Assembly (NCBI GenBank): GCA_030037185.1
Contig: JASHRR010001468.1
Coordinates: 1-9,982, forward strand
DNA: 9,982 nt
Source of the DNA: Xanthobacteraceae bacterium
GTDB lineage: Bacteria > Pseudomonadota > Alphaproteobacteria > Rhizobiales > Xanthobacteraceae
Direction: 5' to 3'
In this document: piece after piece, positions 1-6,868 of the stretch
Position numbering within the stretch: the stretch's first letter is position 1
How the letters are laid out: the number at the start of each line of letters is the position of its first letter
The notes under the pieces: generated by a model
Databases searched by the model: none
Seen by the model: only the letters and a program-made list of their open reading frames with translations
Told to the model about the DNA's origin: nothing
Program-made: the position numbers and the translations under genes

Positions 1-60
1 CCTGGAACCGCGTTGGCGGTGACGGCTATCGCTGACTCCGCAGATTCGCTGAATGGGATC

Positions 61-1323
61 TCAGGCAGTCGAGGCGTCGCCGGCGCGGTCGGCGTAAATA
101 TAGAGCGGCCGTGCCGTGCCTTCGACGACTTCCTTGGAAATCACCACCTCTTCGACGCCCTCGAGGCTCGGCAGATCGAACATGGTGTCGAGCAGGATAC
201 TTTCCATGATCGAGCGCAGGCCGCGGGCGCCGGTCTTGCGTTCGATTGCCTTGCGGGCAATGGCCCCCAGCGCCTCCTCGGCCAGGCTCAGATCGATGCT
301 CTCCATTTCGAACAGCCGCTGGTATTGCTTGACCAGGGCATTCTTCGGCTCCAGCAGGATGCGCTTGAGCGCCGGCTCGTCAAGGTCCTCCAGCGTCGCC
401 ACCACAGGCAGACGGCCGACAAATTCCGGGATCAGGCCATATTTCAGAAGATCCTCCGGCTCCACGTCACGGAAGATTTCGCCGGCCTTGCGATCCTCTG
501 GCGCAGCCACCTTGGCGCCAAACCCGATCGAGGTGGCGCGGCCGCGGGCCGAGATGATCTTCTCAAGCCCCGCAAACGCTCCCCCGCAGACGAACAGAAT
601 ATTGGTGGTGTCCACCTGCAGGAATTCCTGCTGCGGATGCTTGCGGCCTCCTTGCGGCGGCACCGACGCGACGGTTCCCTCCATGATCTTGAGCAGCGCC
701 TGCTGCACGCCCTCGCCGGAAACATCGCGGGTGATCGAAGGATTGTCCGACTTGCGACTGATCTTGTCGATCTCGTCGATGTAGACGATGCCGCGCTGAG
801 CCCGCTCCACATTGTAGTCTGCCGACTGCAAGAGCTTGAGGATGATGTTCTCGACATCCTCGCCGACGTAGCCGGCCTCGGTCAGCGTGGTCGCATCGGC
901 CATCGTGAACGGAACATCAAGAATGCGCGCCAGCGTCTGCGCCAACAGTGTCTTGCCAGACCCCGTCGGTCCGATCAGCAGGATGTTCGACTTGGCAAGC
1001 TCGACATCATTGTGCTTGGTCTGATGGTTGAGCCGCTTATAGTGGTTGTGAACCGCAACTGAGAGCACCTTCTTGGCATGGTCCTGGCCGATCACGTAGT
1101 CGTCGAGGACCTTGCGGATTTCCTTGGGCGTGGGGATGCCGTCGCGCGACTTCACCAGCGAGGACTTGTTCTCCTCACGGATGATGTCCATGCACAGTTC
1201 CACGCACTCGTCGCAGATGAAGACCGTCGGTCCGGCAATAAGCTTGCGCACCTCATGCTGGCTCTTCCCGCAGAACGAGCAATAAAGCGTGTTCTTTGAA
1301 TCGCTGCCGCCGACTTTACTCAT
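61..1323 (-). CDS. clpX: ATP-dependent Clp protease ATP-binding subunit ClpX
   Basis: ClpX is the AAA+ hexameric unfoldase that recognises tagged or native substrates and threads them into the cytoplasmic ClpP chamber. The 420-residue product has the usual family length. It has an N-terminal zinc-binding domain with Cys15, Cys18, Cys37 and Cys40, Walker A GPTGSGKT at 118-125, pore-loop GYVG at 151-154 and Walker B VYIDEID at 180-186. The RKH pore loop is at 227-229, the ClpP-docking IGF tripeptide at 266-268, the arginine finger at Arg304 and sensor-2 GARGLRS at 365-371. All key residues are intact. The ATG is preceded by GGAG with a 7-nt spacer, and the N-terminus fits the family. It follows tig and clpP on the same strand, but a gap of about 500 bp separates it from clpP, so separate transcription is likely. 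The stop lies 60 bp from the left edge; lon is the expected next gene but is not visible. Confidence 0.98.
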   Translation of the reverse strand: MSKVGGSDSKNTLYCSFCGKSQHEVRKLIAGPTVFICDECVELCMDIIREENKSSLVKSRDGIPTPKEIRKVLDDYVIGQDHAKKVLSVAVHNHYKRLNHQTKHNDVELAKSNILLIGPTGSGKTLLAQTLARILDVPFTMADATTLTEAGYVGEDVENIILKLLQSADYNVERAQRGIVYIDEIDKISRKSDNPSITRDVSGEGVQQALLKIMEGTVASVPPQGGRKHPQQEFLQVDTTNILFVCGGAFAGLEKIISARGRATSIGFGAKVAAPEDRKAGEIFRDVEPEDLLKYGLIPEFVGRLPVVATLEDLDEPALKRILLEPKNALVKQYQRLFEMESIDLSLAEEALGAIARKAIERKTGARGLRSIMESILLDTMFDLPSLEGVEEVVISKEVVEGTARPLYIYADRAGDASTA

Positions 1324-1491
1324 TCCTTCGCTCCGGTCGACTCCGCCTCCACTCTGCCTCCCGGCTACAGGGACGCTAGATCGGGGGGCGGGCCTGCTGT
1401 CAAACCCCGCCTCAGCTAATCACCGGTTTTGCCGTCGCCCCCGACGGCCAAACACGCCCCCCCGGATCCCCAAGCGAACACGCTAGTCGAA

Positions 1492-1516
1492 ATATAATCA
1501 ATATTCCATTAACAAG
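1492..1516 (-). promoter_or_regulatory. Candidate clpX promoter, possibly RpoH-type
   Basis: Read on the minus strand, CTTGTT (1516-1511) is followed after 13 bp by TTATAT (1497-1492), in the only clearly AT-rich patch of the clpP-clpX gap. CTTG is the -35 core of heat-shock sigma (RpoH) promoters, and the spacing resembles that of the candidate upstream of clpP. A vegetative sigma reading is poorer because no good -10 hexamer sits 16-18 bp from TTGTTA. The call rests on sequence inspection only. Confidence 0.33.
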
Positions 1517-1736
1517 GCGTTCTGGTTCCCTGTCATCAGACCTCCCGCCGGCCCCCTCGCTGGGCTCGGCTCGGAGACATTCCGGGCGATATTAACAACG
1601 ACCGCGGTTGCGCTGCAACAGGAGTTCGTGATGCAGCGGACCCGGCCTGTGCGGCAGGAACCCGCGCCCCTCGATGCAGTTCATCGCCGCGACAGCGTGC
1701 TGCCGGCCGCCGCAGCGCCCTGCGCCGCAAGACTTT

Positions 1737-1763
1737 CCCGCGACCCCGCCGTCGGGTCGCGGG
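1737..1763 (-). terminator. Perfect 10-bp hairpin downstream of clpP
   Basis: CCCGCGACCC (1737-1746) and GGGTCGCGGG (1754-1763) form a perfect inverted repeat with a 7-nt loop, about 63 bp beyond the clpP stop. No T-run follows on either strand; on the minus strand the next bases are AAAG. It could be a factor-assisted terminator, a 3'-end stabilising hairpin for the clpP transcript, or a protein-binding dyad. The structure is certain but its role is not. Confidence 0.4.
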
Positions 1764-1825
1764 CGTCCTGCCAGGCTCTCTAAATGGGCGGGCGGGAGGG
1801 TCGGGCGAGGGCGATCGCTGGCTGG

Positions 1826-2455
1826 TCACGCCTTTTCAAGCTCCTCAACTCGCTTCTCGATGACCTTATCGACAAGCCCGAACTCCTTCGCCCCCTCGGC
1901 AGTGAAGAACTGGTCGCGCTCCAGCGCCTCCTCGATTCGCTTGATCGCCTGACCGGTGTGCCTGACGTAGATTTCATTCAGCCGCTTGCGGACGTTCAGG
2001 ATCTCCTGGGCGTGAATCATGATGTCGGTGGCTTGCCCCTGGAAGCCCCCGGACGGCTGGTGAACCATGATGCGGGCATTGGGCAGCGCAAACCGCATGT
2101 CCTTTTCCCCGGCAGCGAGCAACAAGGAACCCATCGACGCAGCCTGCCCGGTGCACAGCGTGGTAACCGGCGGACGAACGAACTGCATGGTGTCGTAGAT
2201 CGCCAGTCCAGACGTGACCACCCCGCCCGGCGAATTGATGTACATGGAGATTTCCTTTTTGGGATTGTCGGCCTCCAGGTACAAGAGCTGGGCCACAACG
2301 AGCGACGACATTCCGTCCTCGACCGGGCCGGTGATGAAAATGATGCGCTCCTTGAGGAGCCGCGAATAGATGTCGTAAGCCCGCTCGCCGCGATTGGTCT
2401 GCTCGACCACCATCGGCACGAGGTAGTTCATGTAGGTGTCGACGGGGTCGCGCAT
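1826..2455 (-). CDS. clpP: ATP-dependent Clp protease proteolytic subunit ClpP
   Basis: ClpP is the tetradecameric cytoplasmic serine peptidase that degrades substrates delivered by ClpX and, where present, ClpA. The product is 209 residues, normal for the family. The catalytic triad is Ser107 (in GQAASMGS), His132 (in MVHQPSGG) and Asp181 (in ERDQFF). The oxyanion-region motif SPGG is at 75-78. By alignment with known ClpP the mature chain would begin near Tyr11-Leu12 (LVPMV), so about ten residues form a short propeptide. The first Met is kept because the RDPV-type N-terminus is usual in Rhizobiales. A GGGAG lies about ten bases upstream, a rather long spacing. A second in-frame Met at residue 9 is a less likely start. 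It sits between tig (210-bp gap upstream) and clpX (502-bp gap downstream). A candidate heat-shock promoter lies about 90 bp upstream. Confidence 0.97.
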   Translation of the reverse strand: MRDPVDTYMNYLVPMVVEQTNRGERAYDIYSRLLKERIIFITGPVEDGMSSLVVAQLLYLEADNPKKEISMYINSPGGVVTSGLAIYDTMQFVRPPVTTLCTGQAASMGSLLLAAGEKDMRFALPNARIMVHQPSGGFQGQATDIMIHAQEILNVRKRLNEIYVRHTGQAIKRIEEALERDQFFTAEGAKEFGLVDKVIEKRVEELEKA

Positions 2456-2544
2456 GTCCGCTCTACTCCCTCGGGACGCGCAGGCGATTGTCTCCCGCGC
2501 CTCGTAAACGCTGCTGCCATTTCAAGTGTACGTAGCCCATAGGG

Positions 2545-2572
2545 ATATATGCGCCCAAGCTCTGCCGACAAG
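2545..2572 (-). promoter_or_regulatory. Candidate clpP promoter, RpoH-like
   Basis: On the minus strand CTTGTC (2572-2567) is followed after 13 bp by CGCATATAT (2553-2545), close to the enterobacterial heat-shock pattern CTTGAAA / CCCCATNT. The same block can be read as a vegetative promoter, TTGTCG and TATATC with a 16-bp spacer. A start near 2537 would give a leader of about 80 nt before clpP. Heat-shock control of clpP is well known in proteobacteria, which supports the location. Confidence 0.42.
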
Positions 2573-2639
2573 TCTTCCCCGCCCCGCTCGGCTGGCGACT
2601 GTCTTCGGCCGACAGGCCGCGGCGATCCGGCCTCTGCCT

Positions 2640-2656
2640 GGGCGGCGAAACCGCCC
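2640..2656 (-). terminator. Short hairpin just after tig
   Basis: GGGCGG and CCGCCC pair as a 6-bp stem around a 5-nt loop, beginning 9 bp beyond the tig stop codon. No T-run follows in the direction of transcription. A second small stem, CTGTC/GACAG at 2599-2615, lies about 25 bp further on. Together they may weaken read-through from tig or protect the 3' end; intrinsic termination is doubtful. Confidence 0.25.
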
Positions 2657-2665
2657 CGCACCGGC

Positions 2666-4060
2666 TCAGGCGGCCGGCAACGCGTCCTCGTCTTCCCTGA
2701 AAAGCTCGTCCTTGCTCACCTTCGTCTCGACAACATCGGCCAGCTCAACGATGAAGTCCACCACCTTTTCCTCAAAGATCGGCGCCCGCACGCTCGCCAG
2801 CGCATTATAGTTTTTCTGGTAGTAATCCCACACTTCGCGCTCGCGCCCCGGATATTGCCGCGCTCTCTCCATCACCGCCCGCGATACTTCGTCATCATTG
2901 ACCTTGATGCTGTTCCTGTCACCGATCTCCGCGAGCACAAGGCCGAGGCGGACCCGCCGGTCGGCGATGCTGCGGTACTCGTCGCGCGCCTTTTCCTCGG
3001 TCGTGCCTTCCTGCTCGAAGGTGCGGTTTTGCGCCTTCAGGTCCGCCAGCACGGTGTTCCAAACGTTGGTGAACTCCTGCTCCACCAGCGATGGCGGCGC
3101 CTCGAATTTGTGAAGCCCGTCGAGCTTGTCCAACAGTTGTCGCTTGAGCTTCTGCCGGCTGGCGCCGGCATATTCCTGGGCGATCCGCTCCTTGACGGCC
3201 TGCCTGAGCTTATCGAGCGACTCAAGCCCAAGCGACACCGCAAAGGCATCATCCAGCGCCAGTTCGTTTGGCTGCTCGACCGACTTGGCCACCACCTCGA
3301 ACGAGGCGGCCTGGCCTGCGAGCTTCTGGGTCGGGTAGTCGTGCGGAAACGTGGCGTTGACGGTGCGGGTCTCGCCCGCCGCAATACCCACCAATTGGTC
3401 CTCGAACCCGGGCAGGAAGACGTTCGCGCCGATTTTAATCGGTACGTTTTCGGCGGAACCGCCCTCGAACGCTTCGCCATTGACGGTTCCGTTGAAGGAA
3501 ATGATGACGCGGTCGTCGCGCTCTGCTTTGCCGCCATCCGGCCTTGCCGTGTAGGTACGGTTCTGCTCGGCAAGCCGGCGGACCCCCTCATCGACATCAA
3601 GGTCGGTCACGTCTGCGACGATCTTTTCGAGCTTGATCGCCTTGAAATCAGCGAGCGCGATCTGCGGCACGACCTCAACTGCCATCGTGTAGGAGAGGTC
3701 GGTCTTGCCGGTGATCACCTGCTCCACTTCGCTCTTGTCCTCCGGCAGGGTGACCTGGGGTTCCATCGCCAGCTTCAGTCCGCGATCGGTTACGATCTTG
3801 GTGTTCGTCTCGCGCACCATCTGCTCGATGGTTTCAGCCATCATGGCGCGGCCATAGATCTTCCTGAGATGGTCGACCGGGACCTTTCCGGGCCGGAACC
3901 CGTTGATCCGCACCCGATCTTTCATTTCCATCAGGCGCTCGGTGAGACGTGCGCCCAGCTCCGTGGCCGCAACCGTCACGCGGAACTCGCGTTTGAGGCC
4001 TTCGCTCGTGGTCTCGGTGAATTGCATCGCTTGCTGACTCGTCGGGTTTGCATCTTGCAC
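2666..4060 (-). CDS. tig: Trigger factor (ribosome-associated chaperone)
   Basis: Trigger factor binds the ribosomal exit tunnel at L23, holds nascent chains and has peptidyl-prolyl isomerase activity. From the GTG at 4060 the product is 464 residues. The ribosome-binding signature GFRPGKVP is at 54-61. The FKBP-type isomerase domain spans roughly 170-255 (GFEDQLVG, then VNATFPHDYP), and the helical C-terminal chaperone domain runs to about 440, ending in an acidic tail. The start is ambiguous. The GTG has a strong GGAGG 7 nt upstream. An ATG at 4027 (residue 12, MQFTET) has no visible ribosome-binding site but gives the usual family N-terminus and puts the signature at residues 43-50, as in E. 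coli. I kept the GTG because it has the only good initiation signal. The gene begins only 67 bp after tRNA-Leu and heads the tig-clpP-clpX block. Confidence 0.96.
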   Translation of the reverse strand: MQDANPTSQQAMQFTETTSEGLKREFRVTVAATELGARLTERLMEMKDRVRINGFRPGKVPVDHLRKIYGRAMMAETIEQMVRETNTKIVTDRGLKLAMEPQVTLPEDKSEVEQVITGKTDLSYTMAVEVVPQIALADFKAIKLEKIVADVTDLDVDEGVRRLAEQNRTYTARPDGGKAERDDRVIISFNGTVNGEAFEGGSAENVPIKIGANVFLPGFEDQLVGIAAGETRTVNATFPHDYPTQKLAGQAASFEVVAKSVEQPNELALDDAFAVSLGLESLDKLRQAVKERIAQEYAGASRQKLKRQLLDKLDGLHKFEAPPSLVEQEFTNVWNTVLADLKAQNRTFEQEGTTEEKARDEYRSIADRRVRLGLVLAEIGDRNSIKVNDDEVSRAVMERARQYPGREREVWDYYQKNYNALASVRAPIFEEKVVDFIVELADVVETKVSKDELFREDEDALPAA

Positions 4061-4065
4061 TTAGG

Positions 4066-4074
4066 CCCCTCCCT
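4066..4074 (-). promoter_or_regulatory. Ribosome-binding site favouring the GTG start of tig
   Basis: On the minus strand AGGGAGGGG lies here, with GGAGG ending 7 nt before the GTG at 4060. Nothing comparable precedes the ATG at 4027, where the upstream bases read CAGCAAGCG. The site is the main argument for an 11-residue N-terminal extension of trigger factor. Confidence 0.5.
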
Positions 4075-4127
4075 GGCCCTTCCCCCTGAAAAGGCAAGGA
4101 AGAGGAAGCCGCTGCGGCCGGGGGGCG

Positions 4128-4212
4128 TGGTGCGGGCGGAGGGATTTGAACCCCCACGACTTTCGTCACTGGAACCTAAATCCAGCGCGTCTACCAGTTC
4201 CGCCACGCCCGC
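4128..4212 (-). tRNA. tRNA-Leu (anticodon UAG)
   Basis: The minus strand folds as a class II tRNA. The acceptor stem GCGGGCG (4212-4206) pairs with CGCCCGC (4138-4132), followed by discriminator A and an encoded CCA at 4130-4128. The D arm has TGGTAGACGC, the anticodon stem is CTGGA/TCCAG around loop TTTAGGT, giving anticodon TAG, and there is a long variable arm. The T arm contains GGTTCAAATCC. It reads CUN leucine codons. tRNA-Leu just upstream of tig on the same strand is a familiar arrangement in Rhizobiales. With only 67 bp to tig, the two may share a transcript. Confidence 0.97.
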
Positions 4213-4239
4213 AAGGGGCTACTCCGCGGCGCGGCGGGG

Positions 4240-4245
4240 CTTATA
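4240..4245 (-). promoter_or_regulatory. Candidate -10 element of the tRNA-Leu promoter
   Basis: TATAAG on the minus strand lies 27 bp before the tRNA 5' end and is followed by a very GC-rich stretch (GCCCCGCCGCG). GC-rich discriminators are typical of stable-RNA promoters under stringent control. No good -35 hexamer is visible at the right distance, so the call stays tentative. Confidence 0.35.
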
Positions 4246-4305
4246 TCACGGCACCGGTTCGCGGCGCACCAGAAAAATAACGCAAAATTCGCCTGCTCGC
4301 CTGCC

Positions 4306-4333
4306 GGGTCCGGCCTACCGGCGTGCCGGACCC
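4306..4333. repeat. 9-bp inverted repeat upstream of the dioxygenase gene
   Basis: GGGTCCGGC (4306-4314) and GCCGGACCC (4325-4333) are perfect inverted arms with a 10-nt loop that itself contains CCGGC. The dyad ends 44 bp before the ATG at 4378, in the divergent region shared with tRNA-Leu. It could be an operator for a dimeric regulator or a hairpin in the dioxygenase leader. Confidence 0.45.
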
Positions 4334-4377
4334 AATGCTACCTTAACTCCCGATCCCGGCCATCAAGCGAGACGCCC

Positions 4378-5268
4378 ATGACACCCAACGTGGAGACCGC
4401 AGCGATCAAACGCAATACTGCATTCGAAACGATCCCGACCGGCGCCGCGCTCGGCGCCGAGGTCAGGGTGGGCGATCTGCGAATGCTCGACGATGCTGGC
4501 TTTGCGCATATCCTCGCGGCGTGGCGCGCGCACAGCGTATTGCTATTGCGCGATCACACCCTGTCCGATCACGAGTTGATCGCCTTCAGCCGGCGATTCG
4601 GCGACCTCGACTGGGCGCCGGTTCAGGAGAACGGCCGACGGTTCGTCGACGGCTTGCCGGAAATCTACATCGTCTCCAACGTCAAGGTGAACGGCGAAGC
4701 GATCGGCAGCCTCGGCGATGGCGAGGCGGTGTGGCACACCGATATGTCGTATCTCGACGTGCCGCCCAAAGCGAGCATGCTCTATGCTCTCGAAATCCCG
4801 CCGCATGGCGGCAACACCTCGTTTTGCTGCATGTATTCAATCTACCAGGCGCTGCCTTGCGCCCTCAAGGCGCGCATCGAGGGCCTCAAGATCAAGCACG
4901 ACGGCACCTACAACAGCGGTGGTTACGTGCGGCAGGGCGTGACGGTGAGCGACGACCCGCGTCTCTCTCCAGGGGCGCTGCATCCGCTCGTGTGCACCCA
5001 TCCAGACACCGGACGGCGCTTGCTATATCTTGGCCGCCGCCGCAACGCCTACCTCGCCGGGCTCGACCCTGTGGCATCGGAAGCCTTGCTCGACGAGTTG
5101 TGGAGCTACGTGCCCCGGCGGCAATTCTGTTGGGAGCACGTGTGGCGAGTGGGCGACCTCGTGCTGTGGGATAATCGCTGCACCATGCATCGGCGCGACG
5201 CTTTCGATCCCCAGGCGCGGCGCATCATGCATCGCACCCAGATCAAGGGCGACGCGCGGCCGACGTGA
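4378..5268 (+). CDS. TauD/TfdA-family Fe(II)/2-oxoglutarate-dependent dioxygenase
   Basis: This enzyme family couples decarboxylation of 2-oxoglutarate to hydroxylation of a substrate such as taurine, alkyl sulfates, 2,4-D or other carboxylates; the substrate here cannot be told. The product is 296 residues, the normal length, with no signal peptide, so it is cytoplasmic. The iron ligands are His120 and Asp122 (WHTDMSY) and His271 (TMHRRDAF). The 2-oxoglutarate-binding arginine is probably Arg282, eleven residues after His271, with Arg286 nearby, and Thr147 (GGNTSF) matches the family's conserved Thr. An unusual Cys150-Cys151 pair follows GGNTSF. The ATG has only a weak GCGAGA upstream, but the N-terminus aligns with the family. 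It is the first gene of the plus-strand cluster, and a probable terminator lies before the next gene, so it is likely transcribed alone. Confidence 0.92.
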   Translation: MTPNVETAAIKRNTAFETIPTGAALGAEVRVGDLRMLDDAGFAHILAAWRAHSVLLLRDHTLSDHELIAFSRRFGDLDWAPVQENGRRFVDGLPEIYIVSNVKVNGEAIGSLGDGEAVWHTDMSYLDVPPKASMLYALEIPPHGGNTSFCCMYSIYQALPCALKARIEGLKIKHDGTYNSGGYVRQGVTVSDDPRLSPGALHPLVCTHPDTGRRLLYLGRRRNAYLAGLDPVASEALLDELWSYVPRRQFCWEHVWRVGDLVLWDNRCTMHRRDAFDPQARRIMHRTQIKGDARPT

Positions 5269-5503
5269 CCGAGATCGGGCCCGTCGCAGCGCCGCGACGC
5301 CGTCTTTTGCCCGGGGCTTCGCCCTCGCGCGGCGGCGCCCATCGGGCCCGCGCTACCGGTGATTGCAACCTGCGGGGAGGATGAGCGAGGCGGCGTTGGC
5401 CAAGGCTTTAGGACGCCATCGCCTTGTCGTTGCGGATTGAGCGCGCGGGCGACCCCCATCAAGAGCCTCCCCGTCACGCCCGCGGCGGCCGGCCGCGGTG
5501 GCC

Positions 5504-5535
5504 GAGGGCGCGATGAGGGGGAGCGCCTCTTTTTT
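5504..5535 (+). terminator. Probable rho-independent terminator after the dioxygenase gene
   Basis: GAGGGCGC (5504-5511) pairs with GCGCCTC (5523-5529), seven base pairs with one bulged G, around an 11-nt loop. TTTTTT follows at once (5530-5535). This is the expected plus-strand terminator shape, though it lies about 235 bp after the dioxygenase stop. It would isolate the upstream gene from the binding-protein gene. Confidence 0.5.
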
Positions 5536-5632
5536 GGTAAAATCGCCCTGTCCAGCAGCCACTGGCGCAGGGTTCGCGATCATCATTGCGTCGGCTTGTT
5601 GCTCAGCCAGTACTAACGGTGGCCGAGTTGCT

Positions 5633-5650
5633 GGCTTTATTGTAAAAGCC
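5633..5650. promoter_or_regulatory. Dyad upstream of the binding-protein gene
   Basis: GGCTTT (5633-5638) and AAAGCC (5645-5650) are perfect inverted arms with a 6-nt AT-rich centre, 42 bp before the start codon. An AT-rich dyad in a GC-rich spacer is a plausible operator, or a small leader hairpin. No regulator gene is present in the window to match it. Confidence 0.3.
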
Positions 5651-5671
5651 CTTCAGGAGCCGGCGCGGACT

Positions 5672-5683
5672 TCCCTTAAGGGA
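5672..5683 (+). promoter_or_regulatory. 12-bp palindrome overlapping the ribosome-binding site
   Basis: TCCCTTAAGGGA is a perfect palindrome whose right half forms most of the ribosome-binding site AAGGGAG (5678-5684) of the gene starting at 5693. Pairing of the left half with the right in RNA has no room for a loop unless the central bases open. A dimeric protein bound to the DNA, or intermolecular pairing, could therefore matter more than a simple hairpin. Confidence 0.35.
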
Positions 5684-5692
5684 GCATTCACC

Positions 5693-6682
5693 ATGACACG
5701 GCGCGATCTTTTGGCTTGCGGTGCCGCGATGCTGTGCATCGGCACCCCCCCGGCGCCGCGCGCCTTCGCGCAGGCCAAATATCCGGACCGGCCGATCAAG
5801 CTCGTCGTTCCCTTCGTGCCGGGCGGTGTCAATGATATCGTGGCGCGCCTTTGGACGGACAGGGTGAAAGCGGCGTTGGGCGCCGTGTACATCGAGAACC
5901 AGGGCGGCGCCGGTGGCGCGGTGGGCGCCGCCGCGGTCGCCCGCGCGCAGCCTGACGGATACACCCTTCTGCTCGGCGGCGCCGGCTCCCAGGTGCTCAA
6001 TCCGATCGCCATGTCAAAGCCGCCCTACGATCCGGTCAGGGATTTCGAGCCGATCGCGATCCTCGCGACAACGTCGTTGACCATCGCGGTGACGCCCGCG
6101 TTGCCGGTGCACGCGCTGAGCGAGCTCATAGCTTACGCCAATGCCAATCCGGGCAAGCTTGTCTACGGGTCTGCCGGCACCGGATCGATGACCCACCTCG
6201 CCGGCGAGCTGTTCAAGTCGCTGGCCGGCACGCCCGATATCGTGCATGTCCCCTACAAGGGGTCCGGAGCTTCCCTCACCGATGTGGTCAGCGGACAGGT
6301 GCCGATGATTGTCGCCAACGTCACCGGCCAGGTGCTGGAACTCCACAGGTCAGGCAAGCTGCGGATGATTGCGGTGACGGGACCCGAACGCCTCGTCGCG
6401 GATCGCGACATCCCAACCGCGGTGGAATCGGGGCTGCCCAAGATGGTCTCGGTCAACTTCACAGGCCTGTTCGCGCCGGCCAAGACGCCAAAGCCGATCG
6501 TCGAGCAGATCGCCGCCGCTACCGCCTCGGCGCTCGCAAGCGAGGAGGTGCGCCAGAACCTGATCGAGCAGGGGCTCGAGCCCTATCCCGATTCGACGCC
6601 GGAAAAGACCCGGCGCTTCGTTGAGGATGATATCGCGCGCTGGACGCCGGTCGTCCGCGCGATCGGGTTGAAACTGAATTGA
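5693..6682 (+). CDS. Bug/TctC-family tripartite tricarboxylate transporter substrate-binding protein
   Basis: Bug proteins are periplasmic binding proteins that capture small carboxylates or related solutes, classically for TctA/TctB permeases. The product is 329 residues, the family norm. Residues 1-27 form an export signal with a twin-arginine start (TRRDLL) and a cleavage site near AFAQA. Family motifs follow: PFVPGG at 40-45 with Asp48, ENQGGAGG at 68-75, DGYTLLLG at 88-95, YGSAGTGS at 158-165 and HVPYKG at 185-190. The ATG at 5693 was chosen because AAGGGAG lies 8 nt upstream and the signal peptide starts there; upstream in-frame codons would spoil the signal. No tctA or tctB is in the window, so this is an orphan receptor, as is common in bacteria with many Bug copies. 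The ligand is unknown. Confidence 0.93.
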   Translation: MTRRDLLACGAAMLCIGTPPAPRAFAQAKYPDRPIKLVVPFVPGGVNDIVARLWTDRVKAALGAVYIENQGGAGGAVGAAAVARAQPDGYTLLLGGAGSQVLNPIAMSKPPYDPVRDFEPIAILATTSLTIAVTPALPVHALSELIAYANANPGKLVYGSAGTGSMTHLAGELFKSLAGTPDIVHVPYKGSGASLTDVVSGQVPMIVANVTGQVLELHRSGKLRMIAVTGPERLVADRDIPTAVESGLPKMVSVNFTGLFAPAKTPKPIVEQIAAATASALASEEVRQNLIEQGLEPYPDSTPEKTRRFVEDDIARWTPVVRAIGLKLN

Positions 6683-6699
6683 GATCGCAGGGCGTATTG

Positions 6700-6742
6700 G
6701 CCGCGGGGTCCGCGGCTACGGGGGGATCGCGCAGGGTTTTTT
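6700..6742 (+). terminator. Hairpin and T-run after the binding-protein gene
   Basis: GCCGCGG (6700-6706) and CCGCGGC (6710-6716) form a perfect 7-bp stem with a 3-nt loop, 18 bp past the stop codon. A TTTTTT run follows at 6737-6742, but 20 nt separate it from the stem, which is not the classic geometry. A weak or factor-assisted terminator is likely. The rest of the gap to 6868 shows only small GC-rich dyads, such as CCGCC/GGCGG at 6774-6787. Confidence 0.3.
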
Positions 6743-6868
6743 ATCATCGGGCCGGCCGCCGACCCGCGGCAATCCGCCACCCGGCGGCGTCGCGCGCTCT
6801 CGCAAGGCCAATGCGCTCTCTGGCGGATCACGCTTGGCCCGACCGGTCTTGAAGAGGGGAGTTACACC

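Larger units (their letters stand above)
1324..1825. other. Long clpP-clpX intergenic region (502 bp)
   Basis: I see no convincing gene in this stretch. The open frames inside are rich in Arg and Pro, lack family resemblance and look like GC-driven chance frames. It holds a perfect 10-bp inverted repeat at 1737-1763, just downstream of clpP, and a locally AT-rich block at about 1488-1516 that is the best candidate for a clpX promoter. The rest is GC-rich without recognisable structure. If transcription of clpX starts in the AT-rich block, its 5' untranslated region would be about 160 nt. Confidence 0.6.
5269..5692. other. Non-coding region between the dioxygenase and the binding-protein gene (424 bp)
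   Basis: I recognise no gene here. The short open frames are low-complexity and match no family I know. A 10-bp direct repeat ATCGGGCCCG occurs at 5274-5283 and 5341-5350. A 7-bp stem CCGCGGC/GCCGCGG with a 5-nt loop is at 5480-5498. A terminator-like hairpin with six Ts is at 5504-5535, and two dyads lie close to the start of the next gene. A clear promoter for the next gene is not visible; it should lie between about 5536 and 5670. Confidence 0.6.

Noticed and set aside
7..20. Small ACCGC/GCGGT hairpin downstream of clpX as a terminator
   Set aside because: It has only five base pairs and no T-run, and the window ends too close to judge the region before lon.
13..1062. Long open frame on the plus strand opposite clpX
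   Set aside because: It is the antisense shadow of clpX; its His/Arg/Leu-rich composition is typical of antisense frames and no ribosome-binding site or domain is seen.
1811..1818. GCGATCGC octamer between clpP and clpX
   Set aside because: It is identical to the cyanobacterial HIP1 repeat, but a single short GC-rich palindrome is expected by chance here.
4128..4212. tRNA-Leu as an integration site for the plus-strand catabolic cluster
   Set aside because: Elements usually insert at the tRNA 3' end, which here faces tig. The cluster lies on the 5' side, and no integrase or repeat of the tRNA end is visible.
2549..4381. A 610-codon open frame on the plus strand opposite tig
   Set aside because: It mirrors tig codon periodicity in a GC-rich genome, has no family resemblance, and runs through the tRNA-Leu gene. 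tig itself has full domain evidence.
5717..5719. Cys9 of the Bug protein as a lipobox cysteine
   Set aside because: LLAC occurs only nine residues from the start, with no hydrophobic segment before it, and a normal signal peptidase I site follows near residue 27.
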